12,521 bases of DNA. It comes from Ilumatobacter sp. GTDB taxonomy: Bacteria > Actinomycetota > Acidimicrobiia > Acidimicrobiales > Ilumatobacteraceae. Positions 6,917 through 12,521 of this stretch are shown one piece after another; the first letter of the stretch is position 1, and each line of letters starts with the position of its first letter. The position numbers were made by a program, and so were the translations under genes. The DNA lies in contig JAJCXU010000066.1 in assembly GCA_029263275.1 (NCBI GenBank), positions 1 through 12,521 on the forward strand, in the 5' to 3' direction. The notes beneath the pieces are model-generated. The model made no database searches. It was given only the letters and a program-made list of their open reading frames with translations, and had not been told where the DNA came from.

Positions 6917-6933
6917 CTCCAACTGTGACTCAG
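6886..6933. repeat. Hairpin repeat, copy B, with internal 12-bp duplication (right boundary of the module)
   Basis: Core 6888-6919 matches copy A with 30 of 32 identical. The arms are AGTCACAGC (6888-6896) and GCTGTGACT (6910-6918), a perfect 9-bp stem around 13 nt. A tandem duplicate follows: CAGCTGTGACTC (6908-6919) and CAACTGTGACTC (6920-6931), so the left arm has two possible partners. The final 14 bases (6920-6933) are identical to 3751-3764 in copy A. It supplies TGA for the second PqqD-like gene (6914-6916), and the TCA at 6930-6932 supplies the stop of the opposing amidohydrolase gene. It is probably a bidirectional transcription stop between convergent genes (inference). Confidence 0.9.
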
Positions 6934-7790
6934 AGGTTGAAGACGCGCCGAGCGTTGGCGTGCAGGAACGGTTCCCAGACCTTGTCGCGGAACGGCACGT
7001 TGGGCAGATCGCTGAAGATCTGGTCCAGCGACAGTCCCATCGGGTAGTAGCCGGCGTACATGATCTTGTCGGTGCCACGCGTGTTGGCGTAGTCGACGAT
7101 GGCTTGCGGGTAGTACTTCGGGCTGAACGCCGAGGTGCAGTAGTGCAGGCCCGGGTACTTGAGCATCAGCTTCACGGCGAGTGCTTCGTCGGGCTCGCCG
7201 CCGTGACGCATCTCGACCTTGAGGTCGGGGAAGTCGATACAGACCTGATCGAAGTGGCGGACGTGCTGACAGTCTCCCGTCACGCGCGGTCCCGGAACGC
7301 CCGCGGTCAGACAGATAGGGACGCCGAGGTCCACGCAGGTCTGGTAGATCGGGTAGTAGCGACGGTCGCTGATCGGCACCTGCGGGTTGCAGCCTGCCGG
7401 GAAGCTGGTGACCGCCTTGAGATCATGATCGGCGTGCGCGGCGCGGATGGCCTGGACGGCGCCGCCGATGTCGTTGGGGTCGACCTCGAGGCTGAGATGG
7501 ATCCGGTCGGAATACCGCCGCTTCGCTTCGATCGACTGATCGCTGACGTTGAACAAGCCACTGGCGACGCCCACCGCATCCATCGCTGCCAGACAGGTCT
7601 CGATCACATCTTCATCATCGTCAGCGTCATCGCCCACGTCGTTGAACATGTAGCCGGCCGGCATCGCCATCTCGCCGCTGCTCGTCTCGCCGTCCTTGGC
7701 TTGCGCGCGCAGGAAGGCGTAGACCTCCGCCTTCTTGAACGGGAACGCGATCATCAGATCGATCGCCTGCGGGTCGGTCGGAAACGGCAT
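6930..7790 (-). CDS. Amidohydrolase_2-fold protein (metal ligands apparently lost)
   Basis: 286 residues from the ATG at 7790. The TIM-barrel layout of the amidohydrolase_2 / ACMSD-like family is recognisable: IDLMIAFPF at the first strand, YMFNDV, an alternating strand/helix middle, EMRHGGEPDEAL around His196, IMYAGYYPMGLS at 243-254, and the closing WEPFLHANARRVFNL that corresponds to the usual N-A-x-R-x-F end. The canonical metal ligands seem replaced: the N-terminal HxH by Met13/Ala15, the strand-5 His by Thr162, and the SD-x-P aspartate by Tyr248. Actinobacterial relatives next to Rieske or CoA genes are common but poorly studied. It is co-directional with the Rieske gene 58 bp upstream and probably the second gene of that operon. 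A TTG at 7838 would add 16 residues read from a palindrome and is not preferred. Activity is uncertain. Confidence 0.82.
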   Translation of the reverse strand: MPFPTDPQAIDLMIAFPFKKAEVYAFLRAQAKDGETSSGEMAMPAGYMFNDVGDDADDDEDVIETCLAAMDAVGVASGLFNVSDQSIEAKRRYSDRIHLSLEVDPNDIGGAVQAIRAAHADHDLKAVTSFPAGCNPQVPISDRRYYPIYQTCVDLGVPICLTAGVPGPRVTGDCQHVRHFDQVCIDFPDLKVEMRHGGEPDEALAVKLMLKYPGLHYCTSAFSPKYYPQAIVDYANTRGTDKIMYAGYYPMGLSLDQIFSDLPNVPFRDKVWEPFLHANARRVFNL

Positions 7791-7814
7791 CAGTCCAGTG
7801 TTCCATCCGCGCCG

Positions 7815-7845
7815 ATCACACTTGGGGTCTGACCCCAAGTGTGAT
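7815..7845. repeat. Perfect palindrome with 15-bp arms in the Rieske-amidohydrolase gap
   Basis: Arm ATCACACTTGGGGTC (7815-7829), one central base, then the exact reverse complement GACCCCAAGTGTGAT (7831-7845). It lies four bases after the Rieske stop and 25 bases before the amidohydrolase start. The transcript would form a very stable hairpin. No U-run follows. It could be an intercistronic terminator/attenuator, an mRNA-stabilising element, or a dispersed repeat unit. Its ends (TCACA...TGTGA) resemble those of repeats A and B, but the centre differs. Confidence 0.95.
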
Positions 7846-7848
7846 TGG

Positions 7849-8853
7849 TCAGGCGTAGAACTGGGCGGCCCAGGATCGGAACTCGGTGATCGGCTTCTCG
7901 TAGGAAGCGAGGGCAGGGGAGGCGACGAAGCGCTTGTTCTCCCAGATCGGGATGTCCTGCTCGAACTGCCGCTTCACCTCCTTGACGAACGCCGGCGCAA
8001 TCGCCGCGGACAACTCTTGGCCGTCGTGGAAGAAGTTCATCCGAATCGTGCAGTGCCCGTTGTCGATGGGTGTAGTCGTGGCCAGCAACTTGATCGTGCC
8101 GAACAGCGCGAACGTGGTGACGCTGGTTCCCGGCCCGTACATGTCGACGTTGAGCTCGCCATCCTCGAGGCCCTTCGGCGTCTCGTACACCGTCTTGTTG
8201 ATGACATGGCGAATTGGTCCCGCTGATCGACCCGACGTGGAACCGTTCACCGTCGGCTCCGATGTCGCACTCACGACTTCCCCCAGGCCCGGCGAGCCAT
8301 GAATGAAGACGAAGTGCGCCATGTCGATCGAGTTCTCTGCCATCTCCTGCCAGTACGACGCAACCGTCCACTCTGCCGTTCCGCACGGGATCATGGAGTC
8401 ATCGATCAGGGTCGGGATTTCCCACGTCGGTTCGACCGTCGGGTCCGGGTGGTACCAGAAGCGGAGGTGCCCATCGATCTCGCTCGTCGGGTACATCCGC
8501 AGCTGTGCCTTGGCATTGGTGCGATCGCTGAACGGGATCGAGGCGTTGGCCCCCGATCCGTCGAAAGTCCACTCGTGGAACGGGCACACCAGACACCCGT
8601 CGTCCACGCGACCACCGACGCCGAGGTGCGCACCGAGGTGGGGACAGAACGCGTCGGCGATCCGGTACTGCTCGCCATCGTGCCAGGCCACCAGCTCGCG
8701 GCCCACTGCCCGGAACGACCAGACCGCACCTGCCTCGCCGTCAGCCGTGATCAAGTCGGACGGAATCTCACCGACCCGGCCCGCAGAGAACCAGCCGAAC
8801 GGAATCGGCTTCGGGAACCGCACCGCTCCGATGGAGGCGTCGATGGTCTGCAT
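7849..8853 (-). CDS. Rieske non-heme iron oxygenase, KshA-like
   Basis: 334 residues. The Rieske [2Fe-2S] ligands are complete: Cys70-x-His72, then 17 residues, then Cys90-x-x-His93 (CPFHEW). The catalytic mononuclear iron site is also complete: N174-SI-D177-MA-H180-FVFI-H185 (the ENxxDxxHxxxxH pattern) and a late Asp300 in QFEQDIPIWENKRF. The C-terminal tail ending in WAAQFYA resembles 3-ketosteroid 9alpha-hydroxylase oxygenase (KshA) and related sterol/aromatic monooxygenases. It should therefore hydroxylate a hydrophobic, possibly steroid-like, substrate using electrons from a separate reductase that is not in this window. It is slightly shorter than typical KshA (about 380). The ATG at 8853 is followed directly by family-like sequence (PFGWFSAGRVGEIP). 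It is divergent from the crotonase gene across 102 bp and upstream of the amidohydrolase-like gene. Substrate unproven. Confidence 0.88.
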   Translation of the reverse strand: MQTIDASIGAVRFPKPIPFGWFSAGRVGEIPSDLITADGEAGAVWSFRAVGRELVAWHDGEQYRIADAFCPHLGAHLGVGGRVDDGCLVCPFHEWTFDGSGANASIPFSDRTNAKAQLRMYPTSEIDGHLRFWYHPDPTVEPTWEIPTLIDDSMIPCGTAEWTVASYWQEMAENSIDMAHFVFIHGSPGLGEVVSATSEPTVNGSTSGRSAGPIRHVINKTVYETPKGLEDGELNVDMYGPGTSVTTFALFGTIKLLATTTPIDNGHCTIRMNFFHDGQELSAAIAPAFVKEVKRQFEQDIPIWENKRFVASPALASYEKPITEFRSWAAQFYA

Positions 8854-8955
8854 GAACCTGTTCTACTCGTTCGGCGCACTGTCGATTCGACGAAGCGATC
8901 GCGACGGTGAACGCGTGAATCAGTTCGCAGCCGGGTGCTCTGCAAAGCTTGGGGG
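8854..8955. promoter_or_regulatory. Divergent promoter region between Rieske oxygenase and dienoyl-CoA isomerase genes
   Basis: A 102-bp gap holding the control signals for both genes. Immediately upstream of the Rieske start is GAACCTGTTC (8854-8863), two inverted 4-bp arms that could be part of an operator, too short to assign to a regulator. No clear -10/-35 pair is seen. A GGGGG run abuts the isomerase ATG. Confidence 0.45.
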
Positions 8956-9807
8956 ATGGGATACGAGTGTTTTGACGTCGAGATCGCCGACAAGGTCGGC
9001 CACATCAAGATGAACCGGCCGGAGAAGGCGAACTCGATGATCGCTTCGTTCTGGAACGACCTTCCGGCCATCGTCGACGAGATGTCGGCATCCGGTTCGG
9101 TGCGAGCGGTCGTGCTGTCAGCGGAAGGCAAGCACTTCAGCTCCGGCATGGACCTGTCCGTCTTCCAATCCGACCCGACGCTGGCCGACGGCGGCAGCGG
9201 CGGCCCGAAGCATGCAAGCCGCCGTGGTGAGCGATTCCGGTCGATGGCCATGGATCTGCAGGACTCGTTCACCGCCTTGGAGCGGGCCCGGATGCCAGTG
9301 CTGTGTGCGATCCAGGGTGCCTGTGTCGGTGGCGGCATCGACATGGTGTCGGCAGCCGACCTTCGTTATGCGTCTGCGTCCGCCTACTTCTCGATCGCTG
9401 AGATCAACATCGGCATGACCGCCGATGTCGGCACGCTGCAACGCATGCCCCGGCTGGTCGCCGAAGGCATCGTGCGCGAGCTCGCGTACACCGGCCGCCG
9501 CTGGACTGCCGATGAGGCGCTCGCCGCCGGGTTCGTCAACCAGATCTTCGCCGACCATGAGGCGTTGCTGTCCGGCGTGCACGAGATCGCCGCGGAGATC
9601 GCGAGCAAGAGCCCGATGGCCATCTGGGGCACGAAGAAGTCGATGCAGTACAGCCAGGAGCACTCGATCGCCGACGGCCTGGAGTACATCGCCAACTGGA
9701 ACGCGTCGATGTTCGATACCGACGACATGGCCGAGGCCTTCACCGCCAAGGTGGAGCAGCGCGCGGCCGACTTCCCCGACCTCTGGCCCCTCAGCCGCGG
9801 CCTCTGA
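8956..9807 (+). CDS. Crotonase family, delta3,5-delta2,4-dienoyl-CoA isomerase-like
   Basis: 283 residues with the crotonase fold. GKHFSSGMDL (58-67) and GACVGGGIDM (121-130) form the oxyanion hole. The active-site acids match the dienoyl-CoA isomerase (ECH1) pattern: Asp129, Glu149 and Asp157 have the same 20- and 8-residue spacings as Asp176/Glu196/Asp204 of the rat enzyme, and the stretch TADVGTLQRMPRL is the isomerase signature, unlike the Glu pair of enoyl-CoA hydratase. The likely role is moving double bonds in unsaturated acyl-CoA during beta-oxidation in the cytoplasm. The ATG at 8956 fits family N-termini (YECFDVEIADKVGHI). A GTG at 8935 is possible, but neither start has a well-spaced ribosome site. 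It is transcribed divergently from the KshA-like oxygenase gene, consistent with one catabolic locus (inference). Confidence 0.9.
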   Translation: MGYECFDVEIADKVGHIKMNRPEKANSMIASFWNDLPAIVDEMSASGSVRAVVLSAEGKHFSSGMDLSVFQSDPTLADGGSGGPKHASRRGERFRSMAMDLQDSFTALERARMPVLCAIQGACVGGGIDMVSAADLRYASASAYFSIAEINIGMTADVGTLQRMPRLVAEGIVRELAYTGRRWTADEALAAGFVNQIFADHEALLSGVHEIAAEIASKSPMAIWGTKKSMQYSQEHSIADGLEYIANWNASMFDTDDMAEAFTAKVEQRAADFPDLWPLSRGL

Positions 9808-9834
9808 CCCCATCCCCCAAGACACCCACCCCCA

Positions 9835-9953
9835 AAATATGTTGCGAAGGTGACCTCAGCACGCACCCCCGACACGAATTTCAGAACAATCGGCGCCGGC
9901 ACCTGAAATACGTTGCGAGAGTGACCTGAGCGGGCACCCTCGACACGAATTTC
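9835..9953. repeat. Doublet of REP-like imperfect palindromes
   Basis: Two 48-bp units, 9835-9882 and 9906-9953, in direct orientation with a 71-bp period and 41 of 48 positions identical. Both start AAATAYGTTGCGA and end CGACACGAATTTC. Each unit is also an imperfect inverted repeat: in copy 2 GAAAT pairs with ATTTC, and 10 of the next 14 positions pair inward. They fill most of the 165-bp gap between the convergent isomerase and regulator genes. Nothing else is seen in that gap. Confidence 0.85.
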
Positions 9954-9972
9954 GGGAGGGAGAGCGCGTGGG

Positions 9973-10332
9973 TCAGTCGTGGAGCATTTCGAGGAGTTCG
10001 CCGATGTTGTGGCCTTCCTCGAGGGGATGACGCAGCGACTCGGCCGTGAGGATCTCGTACCGATTTCGACGGCCGACCCTCTCGCGTTTCACGTAGCCGG
10101 CATGTTCGAGATCATCGAGGATGCGCTGTACGGCCCCAGGGGTGATGCCAATGACGTATGCGAGGTCGCGCTGGCGAAGTTCGGCATCGCGGCTCAGCGC
10201 GACCATCACGTGCGCATGATTCGTGAGGAAGGTCCACGACGGCCGTTCCAGTTCAGGTTCCACCAACGTCATGCGCTGATCATAGGTTTTCGAAGGTGTT
10301 CGTTGAGCGCCGGCTCTGTCGGTCGTGGCCAC
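9973..10332 (-). CDS. Small winged helix-turn-helix transcriptional regulator
   Basis: 119 residues. After a short polar N-terminus comes RPSWTFLTNHAHVMVALSR, then a helix-turn-helix (ELRQRDLAYVIGITPGAVQR, about 51-70) with recognition helix near 64-76. A basic wing RERVGRRNRYEI (83-94) follows, and the tail LRHPLEEGHNIGELLEML completes it. This composition is typical of a MarR-like small regulator family common in actinobacteria; ligand and targets are unknown. The GTG at 10332 is chosen because GAGAGGA stands six bases upstream; the inner ATG at 10272 has no ribosome site. It begins 28 nt after mnhG on the same strand and is probably the last gene of the antiporter operon, possibly regulating it. 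Confidence 0.85.
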   Translation of the reverse strand: MATTDRAGAQRTPSKTYDQRMTLVEPELERPSWTFLTNHAHVMVALSRDAELRQRDLAYVIGITPGAVQRILDDLEHAGYVKRERVGRRNRYEILTAESLRHPLEEGHNIGELLEMLHD

Positions 10333-10338
10333 GTCGGG

Positions 10339-10345
10339 TCCTCTC
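10339..10345 (-). promoter_or_regulatory. Ribosome-binding site (GAGAGGA) deciding the regulator's GTG start
   Basis: On the minus strand GAGAGGA is followed by a six-base spacer and GTG at 10332. It lies in the 28-nt gap after mnhG, so no separate promoter is required. Confidence 0.7.
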
Positions 10346-10360
10346 GTTCAGTGATCCAGT

Positions 10361-10768
10361 TCATCCAGGTCGTTCGGTGTTGGCGGTCGGGCGAGGCGCA
10401 GCGTCTGGATCGGCCGCTGGGGCATCGGCACGTTGACGTTCGTGTTCCGATGCCACCGACTCGGCATATGCCAGCGCGTCCTGGCGGAGGTGCGGCGCCG
10501 CCAGGGTGCGGTGCGTGGCACGGAACAACAGGTGTGTTGCGGCAGGCAGCGTGATCACCAATGCAACACCCGCGACGACAAGTTGTGCGGTCGCAGCAAC
10601 ACCAAGCTCAATGCTCGCTCCCGCTCCCACCAGCAGGAACGCGATCGGACTCGCCTTGCCAGCGGCGTGGAATCGGGCGTAGGGCGTCGAGAACCGCAGC
10701 AACCCCACACCAGCGAGCATCGCCAGCAGGGCACCCGCCAGGATCAAGGCTTGTGACACGGGGTTCAT
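10361..10768 (-). CDS. mnhG: Na+/H+ antiporter subunit G (MnhG/MrpG)
   Basis: 135-residue membrane subunit of the multisubunit Mnh/Mrp cation-proton antiporter. Three hydrophobic segments are visible (about 7-25, 41-58, 61-80). The family signature GLLRFSTPYARFHAAGKASPIA (22-43) corresponds to the usual G-xx-R-xx-D-xY-xR-xH-a motif, with Ser/Thr where Asp is common. The C-terminal 45 residues are a hydrophilic, Ala/Pro-rich tail longer than usual. The start ATG overlaps the mnhF stop (ATGA), and an AAGGAG site lies a few bases upstream. A longer upstream frame is out-of-frame mnhF sequence and was rejected. Confidence 0.92.
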   Translation of the reverse strand: MNPVSQALILAGALLAMLAGVGLLRFSTPYARFHAAGKASPIAFLLVGAGASIELGVAATAQLVVAGVALVITLPAATHLLFRATHRTLAAPHLRQDALAYAESVASEHERQRADAPAADPDAAPRPTANTERPG

Positions 10769-11085
10769 GTCGGCTCCTTCTCCACCGACGCAACGACCGG
10801 CGCGACAGACTTCGGCCAGCCGATGTCGCTGTCTTCGTGTTCGGCAACGATGAACCGTGCGAGCGCGACGGTGGCGGTGAACCCGACGATCGCAACCACA
10901 GCGACGATGCTTAGGTAGGTCGTCGTGCCGGTCTCGGCAGCGTGCGTGGCGATGGCAGCCATCAGCGCCACGAGCGCGACGTCGAGAGCGATGACCCGGT
11001 CGGCCAGGTGCGGACCGCGCACGACTCGAATGATCGCGGCGAGTGCGGTGAGCGCAAACATCGAGATCGCGATGCCAATGATCAT
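10765..11085 (-). CDS. mnhF: Na+/H+ antiporter subunit F (MnhF/MrpF)
   Basis: 106 residues with three membrane helices. The diagnostic RVVRGPHLADRVIALDVALVAL segment lies at about 20-41, matching the R-x-x-RGP-xxxDRv-AlD signature of subunit F; its Asp is implicated in the family's transport function. The hydrophilic tail after about residue 80 is somewhat longer than average. An AGGAGG ribosome site (11093-11098) lies seven bases before the ATG, and the start overlaps the mnhE stop as ATGA. Part of the D-E-F-G run, so assembly into the antiporter membrane complex is expected. Confidence 0.93.
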   Translation of the reverse strand: MIIGIAISMFALTALAAIIRVVRGPHLADRVIALDVALVALMAAIATHAAETGTTTYLSIVAVVAIVGFTATVALARFIVAEHEDSDIGWPKSVAPVVASVEKEPT

Positions 11086-11600
11086 GAGATGACCTCCTCG
11101 GTGTGTGTGGCGATGGCGGTGACCTCGTTGCTCGGGAATGCTTCACACGCAAGTTCGACCAGTCGACGGACGAGCGCGGTCACCTGCGGCTCTGCGTCGG
11201 CATGCAGCAGGTGGATGTAGAGCCGTCCGGTGTCGGGATCGGTGTCGACGATGGCGGTGCCGGGCGTCAGCGTGATCGCCACGACGAGCAGCAGCAAGTG
11301 GGACCGCGCTTCGACCTGTGTGTCGACGGCGATGATCGTCTCGTCGGTGTAGTCGATCGGTGTGAGGATCTCCCACACCACGTCGATCGTCGACTTGACG
11401 AGATCGACGGCGACCAAGCCCACCAACTTCGCTGCAGGGACGATTCGGATGGACGGCCCGTTGGTCTGACTCCCGGTGAACATCACCGCAGGCACGGCCA
11501 CGGCAATGCCCGACAGCACGTTGGCGAAGCTGAACGACTCCCAAAGCGCGCACCATGCACCCACCAGTGCCACCACGACCACGAGCGATCGGACGTTCAC
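11082..11600 (-). CDS. mnhE: Na+/H+ antiporter subunit E (MnhE/MrpE)
   Basis: 172 residues, the usual size for subunit E. Two or three N-terminal membrane helices cover about 3-41, including GAWCALWESFSFANVLSGIAVAVP. A cytoplasmic-like domain then contains the family's VDLVKSTIDVVWEIL segment (about 65-79) and a hydrophobic strand with ITLTPGTAIVDTDPDTGRLYIHLL, the conserved LTPGT...D core of MnhE. The start is GTG overlapping the mnhD stop (GTGA), and the stop overlaps the mnhF ATG. Role: an accessory subunit required for assembly and activity of the antiporter. Confidence 0.93.
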   Translation of the reverse strand: MNVRSLVVVVALVGAWCALWESFSFANVLSGIAVAVPAVMFTGSQTNGPSIRIVPAAKLVGLVAVDLVKSTIDVVWEILTPIDYTDETIIAVDTQVEARSHLLLLVVAITLTPGTAIVDTDPDTGRLYIHLLHADAEPQVTALVRRLVELACEAFPSNEVTAIATHTEEVIS

Positions 11601-12521
11601 GAGCCTGCCTCCGTGGTGACGCCCACGTCGTTGGCAGCATCGTTGACCAGGTTGATGTACGTCGATCCGTCAAGCAGGTCGCGGGCGATCTCCTCGCTCA
11701 TGTCCCAGAGCGGGCCGGCACACGCTGCGATGGCGAGAGTGCCCGCAACAGCAGTGCTGGTGGCGAGCACCATCGTCCGTCGGGCCGAAGCTGGCGATGC
11801 GGGAACGGCCGGCTCGGTGGGGGTCCGCCAGAATGCCCCGAGCCAGATCTTCGACATCGACAGCAACGTGAGCGCACTGGCAACCAGCGACACGACGACG
11901 ATCGCGACGGAGCCACCCGCGATCCCAGCGTCGACCAGCGACAGCTTGGCAACAAATCCGGAGAAGGGTGGGAGACCCGCCAGGCTCAGCGCAGGCAGCG
12001 CGAACAACAGCGCCAGCAACGGGCGTCGCGCGGCCAGGCCACCCACGCGATCGAGCGATGAACTCCCCTGGTCGTCTTCGATCAGGCCACCGACAAGGAA
12101 CATCACCGTCTTCACCGGAATCTGGTGCACGAGGAACAACACGGCACCGGCAACGCCAGCAACGCTGAACAGACCGAGGCCCATCAGCATGTACCCGATC
12201 TGGCTGACGACGTGGAACGACAGGATGCGCTTCACGTCGTCTTGGGCCAGCGCTCCAGCAACGCCGACCAGCATCGTGACGCCAGCTGCGGCCAGGATCA
12301 CCGGGCCCAAGTCATCCATACCCGTCAGCGTGTGGAATCGGATCAGCACGTAGACGCCGATCTTGGTCAGCAGGCCCGCAAACACGGCGGTCACCGTGGT
12401 GGGCGCGGTCGGATAGCTGTCGGGGAGCCATGAGAACAGTGGGAACATCGCTGCCTTGGTGCCGAACACGATGAGGAACCACATGCCGATACCGAGGCGC
12501 GTGCCCGAGTCGAGGTCGGGG
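11597..12521 (-). CDS. mnhD: Na+/H+ antiporter subunit D (MnhD/MrpD), partial, N-terminus off window
   Basis: The last 307 residues are present; the frame is open at the right edge, so the listed M (12484) is internal. It belongs to the proton-translocating membrane family shared with complex I NuoL/M/N. Visible hallmarks are FGTKAAMFPLFSWLPDSYPTAP, AGLLTKIGVYVLIR with the transport-linked Lys, DDVKRILSFHVVSQIGYM, HQIPVKTVMFLVGG with His and Lys, and LAGLPPFSGFVAKL. These match subunit D, and the gene order D-E-F-G supports D over A. The C-terminal about 90 residues carry one further helix, an Ala/Pro-rich loop and an acidic tail. Subunits A, B and C are expected upstream (to the right). Confidence 0.92.
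   Translation of the reverse strand, partial: PDLDSGTRLGIGMWFLIVFGTKAAMFPLFSWLPDSYPTAPTTVTAVFAGLLTKIGVYVLIRFHTLTGMDDLGPVILAAAGVTMLVGVAGALAQDDVKRILSFHVVSQIGYMLMGLGLFSVAGVAGAVLFLVHQIPVKTVMFLVGGLIEDDQGSSSLDRVGGLAARRPLLALLFALPALSLAGLPPFSGFVAKLSLVDAGIAGGSVAIVVVSLVASALTLLSMSKIWLGAFWRTPTEPAVPASPASARRTMVLATSTAVAGTLAIAACAGPLWDMSEEIARDLLDGSTYINLVNDAANDVGVTTEAGS

Noticed and set aside
6642..7832. Plus-strand frame of 396 codons spanning the second PqqD gene and the amidohydrolase gene
   Set aside because: It crosses two convergent genes out of frame or antisense and shows no domain.
7791..7838. TTG start for the amidohydrolase gene giving a 302-residue protein
   Set aside because: The extra 16 residues are translated from the palindrome and the spacer; ATG at 7790 begins the family-like sequence.
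8895..8902. GCGATCGC palindrome as a regulatory or HIP1-like site
   Set aside because: CGATCG-rich words are common by chance in this GC-rich sequence; a single occurrence in the gap is not informative.
9835..9953. CRISPR array
   Set aside because: Only two repeat units with imperfect identity and a 23-bp spacer, and no cas genes; the hairpin structure fits a REP-like doublet better.
11103..12353. Plus-strand frame of 416 codons opposite mnhD/mnhE
   Set aside because: Antisense of genes with strong antiporter signatures; low-complexity composition.

Overview
The window is GC-rich and tightly packed, with many ATGA/GTGA start-stop overlaps, GTG starts and leaderless-looking promoters. Together with an Mnh/Mrp antiporter operon, a KshA-like Rieske oxygenase, and a winged-helix regulator of an actinobacterial type, this suggests a high-GC actinobacterium. 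An Acidimicrobiia/Ilumatobacter-like lineage is my best guess, but this rests on protein style and no marker gene is present. There is no gene-free stretch longer than about 165 bp.

Layout. (1) 1-987 (-): 5' part of an AMP-forming acyl/aryl ligase that runs off the left edge. (2) 1081-1120: a perfect (TCAGG)8 microsatellite that supplies the stop codon of the next gene. (3) 1111-3636 (-): a large secreted lipoprotein with a C-terminal beta-propeller (COG4880 type). (4) 3761-6916: a compact module of five genes. A Tat-exported, cysteine-rich protein of unknown function points left. A four-gene, translationally coupled operon points right: PqqD-like, nucleotidyltransferase (NTP_transf_5 type), HprK-related P-loop kinase, PqqD-like. 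The two arms fire from closely similar divergent leaderless-type promoters. The module is bounded on both sides by near-identical hairpin repeats (3729-3764 and 6886-6933) that supply the stop codons of the adjacent genes. (5) 6930-8853 (-): an amidohydrolase_2-fold protein with degenerate metal ligands, preceded by a KshA-like Rieske oxygenase, with a perfect 15-bp-arm palindrome in the gap between them. (6) 8956-9807 (+): a crotonase whose active site matches delta3,5-delta2,4-dienoyl-CoA isomerase, divergent from the Rieske gene. (7) 9835-9953: two copies of a REP-like imperfect palindrome. (8) 9973-12521 (-): the end of an Mnh/Mrp cation/proton antiporter operon (mnhD partial, E, F, G), followed by a small winged-helix regulator.

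How the genes work together. The most interesting unit is region 4. PqqD folds usually present a peptide to a modifying enzyme. Here two of them bracket a nucleotidyltransferase and an HPr-kinase-like P-loop protein, in an arrangement resembling the poorly understood 'HPr-rel-A' type gene neighbourhoods, and the module sits back to back with a Tat-exported protein that is the obvious candidate client. No known peptide-modifying enzyme (radical SAM, YcaO, ATP-grasp, lasso cyclase) is present. The module could therefore be an uncharacterised modification or export-coupling system; that function is inference. Region 5-6 looks catabolic (CoA-ester/steroid-like chemistry), and region 8 handles Na+/K+ and pH homeostasis.
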